Origin: Fibrobacter sp. UWB2
GTDB taxonomy: Bacteria; Fibrobacterota; Fibrobacteria; Fibrobacterales; Fibrobacteraceae
Direction: 5' to 3'
DNA: 64,000 bases
Assembly: GCF_002210425.1 (NCBI RefSeq)
Contig: NZ_MWQK01000006.1
Span: 186,001 to 250,000 of the forward strand
Each line of letters opens with the position of its first letter. The first letter of the stretch is position 1. The position numbers and the translations under genes were made by a program. This document shows positions 32,540-41,903 of the stretch, in pieces. The notes beneath the pieces were generated by a model that was not told the DNA's origin, ran no database searches, and saw nothing but the letters and a program-made list of their open reading frames with translations.

Positions 32540-35014
32540 TTACAGCTTAATGCTGCACGGCTTGGCGTTCCAGATTTCTTCGGCGTACTGCTTGATGGTA
32601 CGGTCGGAGCTGAACTTGCCCATGCGAGCGACGTTGAGGATTGCCATTTCTGCCCAGTGCTTCTTGTCCTGGTAAGCATCGGCAACCTTCTTCTGCATAT
32701 CCACATAGCTGCGGAAGTCTGCGCAGAGCATGTACGGGTCATGCGACAAGAGCTTTTCTGCAATGTGCTTGAAGGTTTCCGGATGATCCGGGCTGAAGAA
32801 GCCAGAAGCGATGAGGTCAATCACGCGGCGGAGATCATCATCTTTTTCGTAGAAGTCGCGCGGACGGTAACCCTTAGCGAGGAGGTCCGTCACTTCTTCA
32901 ACGGTGAGACCGAAGATGAAGATGTTGTCGTCACCGACTTCTTCCTTCATTTCCACGTTAGCGCCGTCGAGCGTACCAATCGTGAGTGCGCCGTTCAAAG
33001 CAAACTTCATGTTACCCGTACCCGAAGCTTCGGTACCGGCGGTAGAAATCTGTTCGGAAAGGTCTGCAGCCGGGATGATCTTTTCGGCGAAGGACACGCG
33101 GTAGTTCTCGAGGAACACCATCTTGAGCTTGCCCTTGCAATCCGGATCAGCGTCGATGATAGAAGCCACAGCGTTAGCAAGACGGATAATCTGCTTAGCC
33201 ATCCAGTAACCCGGAGCGGACTTACCACCGATCATGATGGTGCGCGGCATAATTTCCTTGCCGTCCTTCACCTGGATGTAAAGGTGGATGGCATGGAGAA
33301 TGTTCAAGAGCTGGCGCTTGTATTCGTGAATACGCTTGACTTGCACGTCGAAGAACGTGTTCGTGTCGACGTCGACATTCTGCGTTGCCTTGAGGTACTT
33401 GGCGAGGCGTTCCTTGTTCTGCTTCTTGACTTCCATGAATTTCTTCTGGAAATCGGCGTCCTTGGCGAACTTTTCGAGCTTCTTCAAATCGTCCAAATCC
33501 TTGACCCAGGATTCGCCAATCTTAGAAGTGATGAGTTCGGACATAGCCGGGTTAGCCTTGCGGACCCAGCGACGCGGCGTCACGCCGTTTGTCTTGTTGT
33601 TGAACTTTTCAGGCCACAGTTCGTAGAAGTCCTTGAAGAGCGTGGTCTTGAGGAGGTCGGAGTGGAGAGCTGCCACGCCGTTCACAGCAAACGAACCCAC
33701 GATGGAGAGGTATGCCATGCGGACCATCTTGCAGCCGCCTTCTTCGATAAGGCTCATGCGGGCGAGACGGTTGTTGTCGCCAGGCCACTTCATGGAGACC
33801 ATGCGGAGGAAACGAGCGTTGATTTCGTAAATGATCTGGAGGTGACGCGGCAAGAGCTTTTCGAACAAGCTGACCGGCCACTTTTCAAGAGCTTCCGGCA
33901 TGAGCGTGTGGTTCGTATAAGCGAACGTGTGCGTCACGATGTCCCAAGCTTCGTCCCATTCGAGGTTTTCGATGTCGAGGAGGATGCGCATCATTTCGGC
34001 GATAGAGATTGCCGGGTGCGTATCGTTCAACTGGATGGCGACCTTTTCCGGGAAGAGCTTCCAGTCGTTGTTGTGGAGCTTCTTGAAGCGCTTGATGATG
34101 TCCTGCAAAGAAGCAGAGCAGAGGAAGTACTGCTGCTTGAGGCGGAGTTCCTTACCGTTCATGGAAGCGTCGTTCGGGTACAAGACCTTGGAAATCGTTT
34201 CGGAAAGTTCCATGTCCTGCACGGCGGCGATGTAGTCACCGTTGTTGAAGTAGCTAAGACCGAAGTCGTCAGCGGACTTGGCGCTCCAGAGGCGGAGGTT
34301 GTTCACCGTGTTGTTCTTGTAACCCGGGATCGGCGTATCGTACGGGAGGGCCATCACGTAGTCCTTCGTTTCCCAACGGTTGCGGAGGCGACCGTTTTCG
34401 TCCATCCAGCTGACCACGTAGCCGTAGAACGGCACCTTGATAGCGTTAGCCGGGCGGGCGATTTCCCACGGGTTCGGGAGGCGCAGCCAGTTATCCGGCT
34501 GTTCTTCCTGTTCGCCGTTCACAATCTTCTGGCTGAACATACCGTATTCGTAACGGATGCCCATACCCGTTGCCGGGAGCTCGAGCGTTGCCATGGAGTC
34601 GAGGAAGCAAGCTGCCAAGCGGCCGAGACCGCCGTTGCCAAGCCCTGCGTCCACTTCCTGTTCGCGGAGTTCTTCGAGCGTCATGCCGATTTCGTCAAGA
34701 GCTTCCGTCACGGCGCTTTCGACGTCGAGGTTCAACACGGAGTTGCCGAGCGTACGGCCAATCAAAAATTCGAGAGAGAGGTAATAGACGCGCTTGACGT
34801 CTTTTTCGTAATAGGTGTTCTGCGTCTTGATCCAACGGTCAACAAGACGGTCACGCACGGCGTAAGCCACAGCGAGGAACTTTTCGTGGTCCGTCACCGT
34901 GTATTTGCTGCGGGCGAGCGTGTGGTGGATGTGGTCGGTAAATGCCTTGCGGAAGGCTTCCGCATCGGTACCGAGCACTGTAATGTCACTTGCATTCTTG
35001 GTAGTTTTAGCCAT
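32540..35014 (-). CDS. glgP: glycogen phosphorylase
   Basis: An 824-residue GT35 enzyme that releases glucose 1-phosphate from glycogen using pyridoxal phosphate. The PLP signature EASGTGNMKFALNG, with the Schiff-base Lys, precedes ALTIGTLDGANVEM; AACFLDSMATLELPATGMGIRYEYGMF and RIHEYKRQLLN are further family blocks. Length and domains are those of bacterial and animal phosphorylases. Biased codon use suggests high expression, which fits known glycogen storage and turnover in Fibrobacter. ACCAGGCAGGTT precedes the ATG. No other glycogen gene is adjacent. Confidence 0.97.
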   Translation of the reverse strand: MAKTTKNASDITVLGTDAEAFRKAFTDHIHHTLARSKYTVTDHEKFLAVAYAVRDRLVDRWIKTQNTYYEKDVKRVYYLSLEFLIGRTLGNSVLNLDVESAVTEALDEIGMTLEELREQEVDAGLGNGGLGRLAACFLDSMATLELPATGMGIRYEYGMFSQKIVNGEQEEQPDNWLRLPNPWEIARPANAIKVPFYGYVVSWMDENGRLRNRWETKDYVMALPYDTPIPGYKNNTVNNLRLWSAKSADDFGLSYFNNGDYIAAVQDMELSETISKVLYPNDASMNGKELRLKQQYFLCSASLQDIIKRFKKLHNNDWKLFPEKVAIQLNDTHPAISIAEMMRILLDIENLEWDEAWDIVTHTFAYTNHTLMPEALEKWPVSLFEKLLPRHLQIIYEINARFLRMVSMKWPGDNNRLARMSLIEEGGCKMVRMAYLSIVGSFAVNGVAALHSDLLKTTLFKDFYELWPEKFNNKTNGVTPRRWVRKANPAMSELITSKIGESWVKDLDDLKKLEKFAKDADFQKKFMEVKKQNKERLAKYLKATQNVDVDTNTFFDVQVKRIHEYKRQLLNILHAIHLYIQVKDGKEIMPRTIMIGGKSAPGYWMAKQIIRLANAVASIIDADPDCKGKLKMVFLENYRVSFAEKIIPAADLSEQISTAGTEASGTGNMKFALNGALTIGTLDGANVEMKEEVGDDNIFIFGLTVEEVTDLLAKGYRPRDFYEKDDDLRRVIDLIASGFFSPDHPETFKHIAEKLLSHDPYMLCADFRSYVDMQKKVADAYQDKKHWAEMAILNVARMGKFSSDRTIKQYAEEIWNAKPCSIKL

Positions 35015-35140
35015 AAATCTAACCTGCCTGGTATTGTTTATTCAATCCAAGGAAAAGTTTAGAAATTTTTACGAGATTTGCAATACGTTAATTCTGTAAA
35101 CCTAGGTTGTAAGCCTTTTCAGGATATGTAAGTTTTAAAT

Positions 35141-35171
35141 AAAAGTGCAGCCCGCATCTTGCGCGAGCTGC
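35141..35171. terminator. hairpin downstream of GNAT gene
   Basis: GCAGC-cCGC...GCG-aGCTGC with ACTTTTATTT following on the minus strand. It lies in the gap between the GNAT stop and the glgP start and could end the GNAT transcript; the T-run is broken. Confidence 0.5.
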
Positions 35172-35237
35172 CGTTGCTATTTTCCGCGCGTTCCGATTGC
35201 GTCGTCGCGCGTCTTATTATGACTTGCCGACTCTTGA

Positions 35238-35861
35238 TTACAATTGTCCGGGGAGTACTAGCTTTTCCTTAGGCGGGAAGTTGGCTTCGTACTTCTCGAA
35301 TTCTTCGGGCATTCGCTCGGTCACGAAGTAGCCCTCGGGGTCTTTGTACGAGCCCATCACTCCGTTCAAGAATCCCTCGTCGAGTTCCTTGCACAAGAAG
35401 TATGGCGCGTCGCTGTTTGGGTCGTCGGCGTAGCGGATGCCCTTGGTGTAAGCAGGGACGAATCCGCTCTTGCCATAGAATCCGATGTTTCCGACGATGA
35501 GCAGGCAACCTGCGCCCATTTTGCGGGCGAGTTCCATGGAATAGTCGAGGAGCGCCTTGCCGTATCCCTGTCGCTTGTAGTTCGGATGGATGCTGATGGG
35601 CCCGAAGGTCATCATGCGGATTTTGCGTCCGTCGTCATCATCGATTTTCGACCACGCGTACATTACGTGTCCGATAATTTGTCCGTCAACTTCCATGACG
35701 AGCGAGAGTTCCGGGATAAAGCTTGGGTCGTTCCTGTAATGGTGGAGGACAAAATGCTCCACGCAGCCGGGACGGTAAACGTTCCAGAATGCTTCTCGGG
35801 TGAGATTTTCGACGATTTTAAAGTCGCGCGGTTGTTCCGTGCGGATATTGTATTTTTTCAT
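35238..35861 (-). CDS. GNAT-family N-acetyltransferase
   Basis: A 207-residue predicted acetyltransferase of the larger GNAT type. The acetyl-CoA loop is PNYKRQGYGKALLDYSMELARKMG; before it lie strands LSLVMEVDGQIIGHVMYAWS and MMTFGPISIHP, and after it CLLIVGNIGFYGKSGFVPAYTKG. The N-terminal YNIRTEQPRDFKIVENLTREAFW is typical of this subgroup. Substrate unknown. AAATTTTGGAGATAA precedes the ATG. A strong hairpin at 35901-35938 lies 40 bases upstream. Confidence 0.88.
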   Translation of the reverse strand: MKKYNIRTEQPRDFKIVENLTREAFWNVYRPGCVEHFVLHHYRNDPSFIPELSLVMEVDGQIIGHVMYAWSKIDDDDGRKIRMMTFGPISIHPNYKRQGYGKALLDYSMELARKMGAGCLLIVGNIGFYGKSGFVPAYTKGIRYADDPNSDAPYFLCKELDEGFLNGVMGSYKDPEGYFVTERMPEEFEKYEANFPPKEKLVLPGQL

Positions 35862-35900
35862 TGTTTATCTCCAAAATTTTTGTGTGAATAGGCACAATCA

Positions 35901-35938
35901 CCTTGGAAGACCGCCTTGAAAACATTCGTCTTCCAAGG
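35901..35938. repeat. 11-bp inverted repeat in the divergent gap
   Basis: CCTTGGAAGAC-16-GTCTTCCAAGG, perfect arms. It lies upstream of the GNAT gene (minus) and of the lipoprotein gene (plus). No T-run follows on either side, so it may be an operator or a leader hairpin rather than a terminator. Confidence 0.6.
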
Positions 35939-36095
35939 CACTAAACAATGAACCAATATTTACTAGATAACATCCAGCCTCTGATAAAAGTGATGCCCTA
36001 AATATACATAGTTTTGCCGTGTTTAGGAAATTTTTACGAGGAAATTTTTTGGAAAAATCTAAATTTCAGTGTTAGTATATGAGGAATTTTGGAAT

Positions 36096-37163
36096 ATGAA
36101 AAATCTTTCCGCCAAGTATCTTGTAGGTGCCCTTTTTGCTGGGCTTTGTGTTTTTGCCGGTTGTGGCGAGGACGCTGCCAATGTGTTTCCGGTGGCTCCG
36201 ACGAACGTAGTCTCTTCGTCTAGTGCTGCTCAGCCGCAAAGTGGGCCTGCTGAATCTTCTTCTAGCGAAAATGTCGCTTCTAATCCGGCTTCGAGTTCCT
36301 CGGTTGTTGATTCTGGCATTCCGGCAAGTTCGTCTGACGTAATCGGTTTGTCCAGTTCCAGCGCAGGTACGGCCCTTGTGAATGGTCCGTTTACTTTTGC
36401 GACGACTCCGGGTGCACTAGCCTTGGCTCCGGATGCCGATGGCTTCTATGATATGGGCGATGTCTATAAGGCAGTGCCTAAGACCAGCAAGATTGCTTTT
36501 GTAATCCGCCACTCCAAGCGCCAAAAGAATAATTTGGGGACGGAATCGACGCTGACCCCGATTGGCGTCCAGATGGCTCAGACTCTCGGTGCAAAGCTTG
36601 TGAGCGATGAATCGTTCTACTACGCTTCGACAAACTTTTTGCGCACAAGGGCGACTTGCGAAAACATTGCCGCAGGCCGTGGCGAAACCGCTGAAGTCGT
36701 GACGTGGAATGATATTAACGGCAGCTACTTCTTGACGGTGCCGAGCGACACTTTGGACGCTCTCGTCTCGAACAAGGGCGGTAACCCGAAGTACATCGCT
36801 CAATATTCCTACGGCGCTCCTTATTCGTATGCCAATACCGTTGGCGTCGTGATTTCGACTTATTTCTATGACTTGTATGAACGTGGAAACCAGTTCGTGA
36901 ACGAAGTCATTGTGGCAAACATGCCGAGCTGGAAGCGCGTGAGCATCCTTGTGAGCCATGACATGCTTGTTGAACCGCTTGTTGCTTTTGTCTCGAACAG
37001 AACGATCAACTTGAAGGTCTATGAATCTCCGTTCCGCTGGGTCAATTACCTCTCGGGTATTGCCGTGATTGTTGACGAAACCGGCGCCGTAACAGCCCTC
37101 CCGGTTCGTGGCGATGAAGTCGGCTGGATGATTCCTAGAGACGAAGTCGACGAAGGTGTCTAA
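36096..37163 (+). CDS. lipoprotein with histidine-phosphatase domain
   Basis: A 355-residue protein: lipoprotein signal (MKNLSAKYLVGALFAGLCVFAGC, Cys23), a Ser-rich linker (about 45-100) and a histidine phosphatase (phosphoglycerate-mutase-like) domain (about 125-340). The catalytic His lies in IAFVIRHSKRQ, TPIGVQMAQTLGAKL is the typical helix, FLRTRATCENIA supplies the second Arg and VSILVSHDMLVEP the second His. Anchored in the envelope it may remove phosphate from an extracellular substrate. ATG 36096 is chosen for the lipoprotein signal; AGGAATTTTGGAAT precedes it. Its stop and the next start share a base (TAATG). Confidence 0.82.
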   Translation: MKNLSAKYLVGALFAGLCVFAGCGEDAANVFPVAPTNVVSSSSAAQPQSGPAESSSSENVASNPASSSSVVDSGIPASSSDVIGLSSSSAGTALVNGPFTFATTPGALALAPDADGFYDMGDVYKAVPKTSKIAFVIRHSKRQKNNLGTESTLTPIGVQMAQTLGAKLVSDESFYYASTNFLRTRATCENIAAGRGETAEVVTWNDINGSYFLTVPSDTLDALVSNKGGNPKYIAQYSYGAPYSYANTVGVVISTYFYDLYERGNQFVNEVIVANMPSWKRVSILVSHDMLVEPLVAFVSNRTINLKVYESPFRWVNYLSGIAVIVDETGAVTALPVRGDEVGWMIPRDEVDEGV

Positions 37164-37909
37164 TGAAAGTCGCTCTTCTTGGTTCCACAGGACTTATCGG
37201 GAAGAGCGTCGCTCAGTTGCTTTCCCGTTTAGATGACGTGGAATCTGTTTTTTGCCCGGTGCGTTCGGTCCCAGACTTGAATGCGCTGGGCATTTTTAAT
37301 GGCGTATCGAAGTTCAATTTTGAGGCGGTGGATTTTGACGCTCTTTTGAGTGCAAGGCCCGAAGAGCAATGGGCATCTAGCGTTTGCAAGAACTTTACCG
37401 GCTGCGATGCGGTGATTTGCTGCCTTGGGACGACGCTCAAGCAGGCGGGGGGTAAGGCTGCTCAAGAAAAGGTCGATTTGCGTTTGCCGCTCACGCTTGC
37501 TGCCCTTGCGAAGCGTCAGGGCGTCAAGCATTTCCTGTGCGTGAGTGCCATGGGTGCAAATTCTCATTCGCCGTTCTTCTATAACCGCCTGAAGGGGCAA
37601 CTCGAAGAGGGCCTCACGATGATGGGTTTTGAATCGCTCACGCTCGTGCGTCCGTCGCTCCTCCTCGGGAAGCACAAGGACAAGCGCTTTGGCGAAGAGC
37701 TGATGCAAAAGCTTTTCGGGTCGCACCCGGAATGGATTCCGGCGCATTTCCGTCCGGTGCCTGCAGAGACGGTAGCCGCGCATCTCGTGGCGAACATGCT
37801 CAAGCCTCCCGTGGACCACGTTTGCGCAACCGATGGTGTAAAAGGCAAGCGCATTATCTATAACCGACAATTTTTTAAATTTGGTAAAAACATTTCGGAG
37901 GTCTTATGA
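37163..37909 (+). CDS. NAD(P)-binding Rossmann protein, atypical SDR (HTATIP2-like)
   Basis: A 248-residue protein with the N-terminal dinucleotide motif ALLGSTGLIGKSVAQLL (G-x-x-G-x-x-G), CDAVICCLGTTLKQAGGK, VKHFLCVSAMGANSHSPFFYNRLKGQLEE (Tyr-x-x-x-Lys) and VRPSLLLG. This matches atypical short-chain dehydrogenases of the HTATIP2/YwnB type. Substrate unknown. It shares a base with the previous stop and overlaps putP by four bases, so the three genes are one transcript. Confidence 0.8.
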   Translation: MKVALLGSTGLIGKSVAQLLSRLDDVESVFCPVRSVPDLNALGIFNGVSKFNFEAVDFDALLSARPEEQWASSVCKNFTGCDAVICCLGTTLKQAGGKAAQEKVDLRLPLTLAALAKRQGVKHFLCVSAMGANSHSPFFYNRLKGQLEEGLTMMGFESLTLVRPSLLLGKHKDKRFGEELMQKLFGSHPEWIPAHFRPVPAETVAAHLVANMLKPPVDHVCATDGVKGKRIIYNRQFFKFGKNISEVL

Positions 37910-39447
37910 CGATTGTCGTCTTTATCCTTTATTTGCTGATGATGCTTGGCATCGGAGCGTATTTCTCTCGCAAGGCGAACAGCCTGAACGCCTATTACCT
38001 CGGTAACCGCGGCATGAACAAGTGGGTGGTCGCCATGTCCGCCCAGGCATCTGACATGAGCGGCTGGATGCTGATGGGCCTTCCGGGTGCCGTGTTCGTG
38101 AGCGGTTTTTCCGAAGCTTGGATCGGTATCGGCCTTGTAATCGGTACGTACTTCAACTGGAAAATCGTCGGTCGCAGGCTCCGCAAGTACAGCCATTTCT
38201 GCGGCGACTCGATTACTCTCCCGGACTTTTTCTCGAACCGTTTCCGCGACAATAAGGGCATCATCCGCGTGATTGCCTCGATTTTCATTCTCGCGTTCTT
38301 CTTGTTCTACACGGTCTCTGGCTTTGTTGCTAGTGCAAAACTCTTTGGCACCATCTTCGGTATGGATTACACCACGGGCCTTGTCCTCGGTGCTATCGTT
38401 GTCGTGAGCTACACGTTCATGGGCGGCTTCTTTGCCGTTTGCTGGACTGACTTTATCCAGGCTTCGATGATGCTTATCGCGGTCCTCGTGATTCCGCTGA
38501 TGATCATGAGCGGTTCGGGCGGTTTTGCCTCGACGATGGATGCGGTGAACGCCCAGAACCCGTACTTGATGAGCCTTTTCACGAACGCAACGACGGGCAA
38601 GTCCATTGGCCTTATCGCGCTGATTTCTAGCCTCTCTTGGGGCCTTGGCTACTTTGGTATGCCGCACATCCTCGTGCGCTTTATGTCCATCAAGAACGCC
38701 GAAGAAATCAAGGATTCTCGCCGTATCGCTATGACTTGGGTGATTATCTGCCTTGCAGCTGTCGTGATGATTGCTCTCCTCGGCCGCTATTACGTGACGG
38801 CTAACGGCATCACCGTTGATGACCCGGAACGCATTTTCATGATTCTCTGCCAGGCACTTTGCCATCCGGCGATTGCTGCCATCCTTATGGCCGCCATTCT
38901 CGCTGCGATTATGAGTACTGCTGACTCCCAGCTTCTAGTTTCTGCTTCCGCTTTCAGTAACGACCTTTACAAGCACTTGTTCCGCAAGAACGCAAGCAAC
39001 AAGGAAGTGATGTGGGTGAGCCGTGGCGTGGTCGTGGTGATTACGCTTATCGCTGTGATTGTCGCAATGCAGGGCGCTCCGAGTGCCGACGGCGTGAAGC
39101 ACGGCAAGAGCTTCCTCGACGTGGTGATGAGCCTTGTGAGCTTTGCTTGGGGCGGCTTCGGCGCGACCTTTGGCCCGATTATGTTGCTTGCTCTCTTCTG
39201 GAAGCGTACGACACTCCCGGCTGCTGTTGCGGGTATGCTCGTGGGTGGCCTTACGACATTTATTTGGAAGTTCTACCTCTCCGGCTTCTCCGCCGAAATC
39301 TTCCAGATTTACGAACTCGTGCCGGGCTTTATCCTCTCCTTCGTGACGATCGTCGTCGTGAGCCTCTTGACCAAGGAACCCTCTGCCGAAATCCAGCTGG
39401 AATTTGACCGCGTGGAAAGCACTCGCTTGAGCGATATGAAACTGTAA
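37906..39447 (+). CDS. putP: sodium/proline symporter
   Basis: A 513-residue member of the sodium:solute symporter family, with about 13 membrane helices, that takes up proline with Na+. Characteristic blocks: AYYLGNRGMNKWVVAMSAQASDMSGWMLMGLPGAV, GYFGMPHILVRFMSIKNAEEIKDSRRIAMTWV and ILAAIMSTADSQLLVSASAFSNDLYK, which are close to E. coli PutP. TTCGGAGGTCTT precedes the ATG, and the gene starts four bases before the end of its neighbour. A terminator follows. Confidence 0.93.
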   Translation: MTIVVFILYLLMMLGIGAYFSRKANSLNAYYLGNRGMNKWVVAMSAQASDMSGWMLMGLPGAVFVSGFSEAWIGIGLVIGTYFNWKIVGRRLRKYSHFCGDSITLPDFFSNRFRDNKGIIRVIASIFILAFFLFYTVSGFVASAKLFGTIFGMDYTTGLVLGAIVVVSYTFMGGFFAVCWTDFIQASMMLIAVLVIPLMIMSGSGGFASTMDAVNAQNPYLMSLFTNATTGKSIGLIALISSLSWGLGYFGMPHILVRFMSIKNAEEIKDSRRIAMTWVIICLAAVVMIALLGRYYVTANGITVDDPERIFMILCQALCHPAIAAILMAAILAAIMSTADSQLLVSASAFSNDLYKHLFRKNASNKEVMWVSRGVVVVITLIAVIVAMQGAPSADGVKHGKSFLDVVMSLVSFAWGGFGATFGPIMLLALFWKRTTLPAAVAGMLVGGLTTFIWKFYLSGFSAEIFQIYELVPGFILSFVTIVVVSLLTKEPSAEIQLEFDRVESTRLSDMKL

Positions 39448-39500
39448 AATTGGATGGGGATGGCCAGCCCGTAACGCCTGGCTCCTGATAACAAAACAAA

Positions 39501-39528
39501 AAAGACGCTTAACAGCGTCTTTTTTTTG
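39501..39528. terminator. putP terminator
   Basis: AAAGACGCT-TAAC-AGCGTCTTT followed by TTTTT. It is flanked by ACAAAACAAA and TTTTGTTTTAGAGCGGG, the same frame that surrounds the terminators next to the tRNA genes. Confidence 0.88.
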
Positions 39529-39534
39529 TTTTAG

Positions 39535-39708
39535 AGCGGGCGGCGGGAATGACGGCTTCGCCATATTCCGCTACGCGGATGGCTTGCCGCCCTACGGGTT
39601 TATCGCTGTGCGATAAATCCTAAATTCTTTCCACGGGCTACGCCCACGAAAGAATTTAGTCGCACCCTCGACCCCAAGGGGTCGAGAATCCGACCCATAC
39701 CAACATAA
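39535..39708. repeat. palindrome-rich block, diverged relative of the tandem units
   Basis: After GAGCGGGCGGCGGG come many short palindromes (GGCTTCGCC, CGCTACGCG, CCCTACGGG, TATCGCTGTGCGATA, CGACCCCAAGGGGTCG). Part of it parallels the 330-bp unit (CCCTACGGGTTTATCGCTGTGCGATA versus CCCTTACGGGCTTATCGCTACGCGATA). It lies downstream of the first tRNA-Gly gene (minus strand). No coding gene is supported. Confidence 0.6.
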
Positions 39709-39710
39709 AA

Positions 39711-39745
39711 AATAAAAGAACCACTCTGAAAGTGGTTCTTTTATT
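39711..39745 (-). terminator. terminator after tRNA-Gly copy A
   Basis: AAAAGAACCACT-CTGAA-AGTGGTTCTTTT, with A/T-rich flanks on both sides. It starts 5 bases beyond the tRNA 3' end. Confidence 0.88.
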
Positions 39746-39749
39746 TTAG

Positions 39750-39822
<73 letters not shown>

Positions 39823-40193
39823 GAGGGTGACCCATATATAGAAATAAAATTTGTAGTTATAAAGGGGTATGGGGCGAAAAAAGTGAATTTTTTTTGTAGA
39901 GCGGGGAAAAGGGATTGTCAAAGTCCAGTCCCCGCTTCGCGGCTGGCCTTTGCCCCTTCGGGCTTGCGCTCACTACGTTCGCGTCAAGCGCAAAATTCGT
40001 CTCTTCGCACTTCGTGCATGAGCCGAATTTTGTGATTCGTCGTCAGTCACCCGTGCTAAGGCACGGGCTGACTCCTCACCCTTACGGGCTTATCGCTACG
40101 CGATAATTCCTAAACAACTCGTACGCACTTCGTGCATCTCGTTGTTTAGTCGGCCCCTCTTCTCGGGGCCTCGTCCAGTTCAGTACATAAAAC

Positions 40194-40224
40194 AAAAGAG
40201 CCTAGCTTGACGCTAGGCTTTTTG
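40194..40224 (-). terminator. terminator in repeat unit 1
   Basis: GCCTAGC-TTGAC-GCTAGGC with AAAAGA on one side and TTTTTGTTTT on the other. It follows a tRNA-Gly 3'-end fragment on the minus strand. Confidence 0.85.
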
Positions 40225-40523
40225 TTTTAGAGCGGGAAAAGGGATTGTCAAAGTCCAGTCCCCGCTTCGCGGCTGGCCTTTGCCCCTTCGGGCTTGCGCT
40301 CACTACGTTCGCGTCAAGCGCAAAATTCGTCTCTTCGCACTTCGTGCATGAGCCGAATTTTGTGATTCGTCGTCAGTCACCCGTGCTAAGGCACGGGCTG
40401 ACTCCTCACCCTTACGGGCTTATCGCTACGCGATAATTCCTAAACAACTCGTACGCACTTCGTGCATCTCGTTGTTTAGTCGGCCCCTCTTCTCGGGGCC
40501 TCGTCCAGTTCAGTACATAAAAC

Positions 40524-40554
40524 AAAAGAGCCTAGCTTGACGCTAGGCTTTTTG
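40524..40554 (-). terminator. terminator after tRNA-Gly copy B
   Basis: The same stem as at 40194-40224 (GCCTAGC / GCTAGGC). It starts 7 bases past the 3' end of tRNA-Gly copy B. Confidence 0.88.
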
Positions 40555-40560
40555 TTTTAG

Positions 40561-40633
<73 letters not shown>

Positions 40634-40722
40634 GAGGTGACCCAATTATAGAAATAAAAAATCCAATTGTAAAGGGGGTAGGGTGAAAAAAGTTATATTT
40701 TTTGCGTTTAACAAGGTTGTTC

Positions 40723-41883
40723 ATGTTCGGTATTTATATTCACGTTCCATTTTGCGCGAAGATTTGCGATTACTGCGACTTCCGCGTGATGCCTGCGAAT
40801 GCTCGCCTGTTCGAAGAATATGCGGGTTTGCTGGAACGTGAAATCCGTGCTTTTGCGGCGGCGCATCCTGTATCGCATTCAGCGTCATCCCAAAATGTTC
40901 TTTCGCAGGCGCGAACGCTTTATCTCGGTGGCGGGACGCCTTCGATTTTGCCGGGTAAGTGCTTGGAGCGGATTTTCGCGGTACTTGAGGATTGTGGCGT
41001 TCGCGTGGATTCGCTTGACGAAGTTTCGATGGAGTTCAATCCGGAATCGTGTACCGAAGAATCTGTGCAGACGGCGCTTTCGTGTGGTGTGCGGCGCTTT
41101 AGTCTTGGTCTCCAGACGTTTTCACAGTCGTTGCTGGACCGCATTGGCCGCATGCACACGGTGGAACGCGGCTTTGATGCTTTGCGCTTGTTGACCTCGC
41201 TTCCGCGGGCGAAAGTCTCGGCAGACTTGATGTTTGATTTGCCTGGGCAATCGATAGATTCTTTCTTGAGCGATGTGGACCGCTTGTCGGATTTTCCGCT
41301 GGGGCACTTAAGCTTTTACGGATTGAATGTGGGCGAGAGGACGCTTTTGGGCGGTCGCGTATCGCGTGGTGAAGAAAAAATTGACGAGAGTTTGTACGAA
41401 CCGATGTATCTCGGAGGTGTCGAGATTCTTGAGAAAAAAGGCTTCGCACGTTACGAAGTCTCGAATTTCGCAAAGCCTGGCGACGAAAGCTTGCACAACA
41501 TGAACTACTGGAATCGCGGCGAGTACATTGGCTTCGGGCCGGGGGCGCACAGCTATTTTGGCGGTCGCCGTTTCTGCGCTCCGGAAATGTATCCGCGTTG
41601 GCGCGATTACGTGAATGCAGGTTGCTCTGATGCGTCGCTGACTTACGACGATCTTGATAAAGATGACATCTTGACGGAGCGCGTATGGCTCTCGCTGCGC
41701 CAGCGCTCTGGTCTCGACCTGAATGCGCTTGCTGCTGACGGAATTTCTGTTTCGCCGGAAGGCTATGAGCAATGGGTCAAGAAAGGTTTTGCGACGCTCG
41801 ATGGCGGAATCCTGAAGCTTGTCGGCCGTGGCTGGATTTTCATGGACAGCGTTGTGACTGACGTGCTGAACGCCTGCCGATAG
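40723..41883 (+). CDS. hemW: radical SAM protein HemW (heme chaperone, formerly HemN-like)
   Basis: A 386-residue radical SAM protein. The cluster motif is CAKICDYC (CxxxCxxC) near residue 11, right after the typical FGIYIHVPF. TLYLGGGTPSIL, SMEFNPES and RFSLGLQTF are shared by the HemW and HemN groups; the protein has the HemW features of the short start without the N-terminal extension of true HemN. HemW binds heme and passes it to enzymes. ATG 40723 is chosen over the frame from 40702 because IHVPF-start proteins begin here. A GTCATCC-containing stretch encodes residues about 50-60. No heme genes adjoin. Confidence 0.87.
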   Translation: MFGIYIHVPFCAKICDYCDFRVMPANARLFEEYAGLLEREIRAFAAAHPVSHSASSQNVLSQARTLYLGGGTPSILPGKCLERIFAVLEDCGVRVDSLDEVSMEFNPESCTEESVQTALSCGVRRFSLGLQTFSQSLLDRIGRMHTVERGFDALRLLTSLPRAKVSADLMFDLPGQSIDSFLSDVDRLSDFPLGHLSFYGLNVGERTLLGGRVSRGEEKIDESLYEPMYLGGVEILEKKGFARYEVSNFAKPGDESLHNMNYWNRGEYIGFGPGAHSYFGGRRFCAPEMYPRWRDYVNAGCSDASLTYDDLDKDDILTERVWLSLRQRSGLDLNALAADGISVSPEGYEQWVKKGFATLDGGILKLVGRGWIFMDSVVTDVLNACR

Positions 41884-41903
41884 CGCTTTCTTCATAAAAA
41901 GGA

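Noticed and set aside
32435-35062. 875-residue open frame on the plus strand opposite glgP
   Set aside because: It lies wholly antisense to a clear glycogen phosphorylase and its composition (Val/His/Glu/Phe-rich) is that of a frame made by the codon bias of the true gene.
35948-36001. 17-residue frame MNQYLLDNIQ... as a leader peptide
   Set aside because: AAGG lies nine bases before it, but there is no other support such as an attenuator or a run of regulatory codons.
39915-40436. Two identical 63-residue frames in the tandem repeat
   Set aside because: They lie in palindrome-rich DNA, lack a ribosome site and are identical only because the DNA is duplicated.
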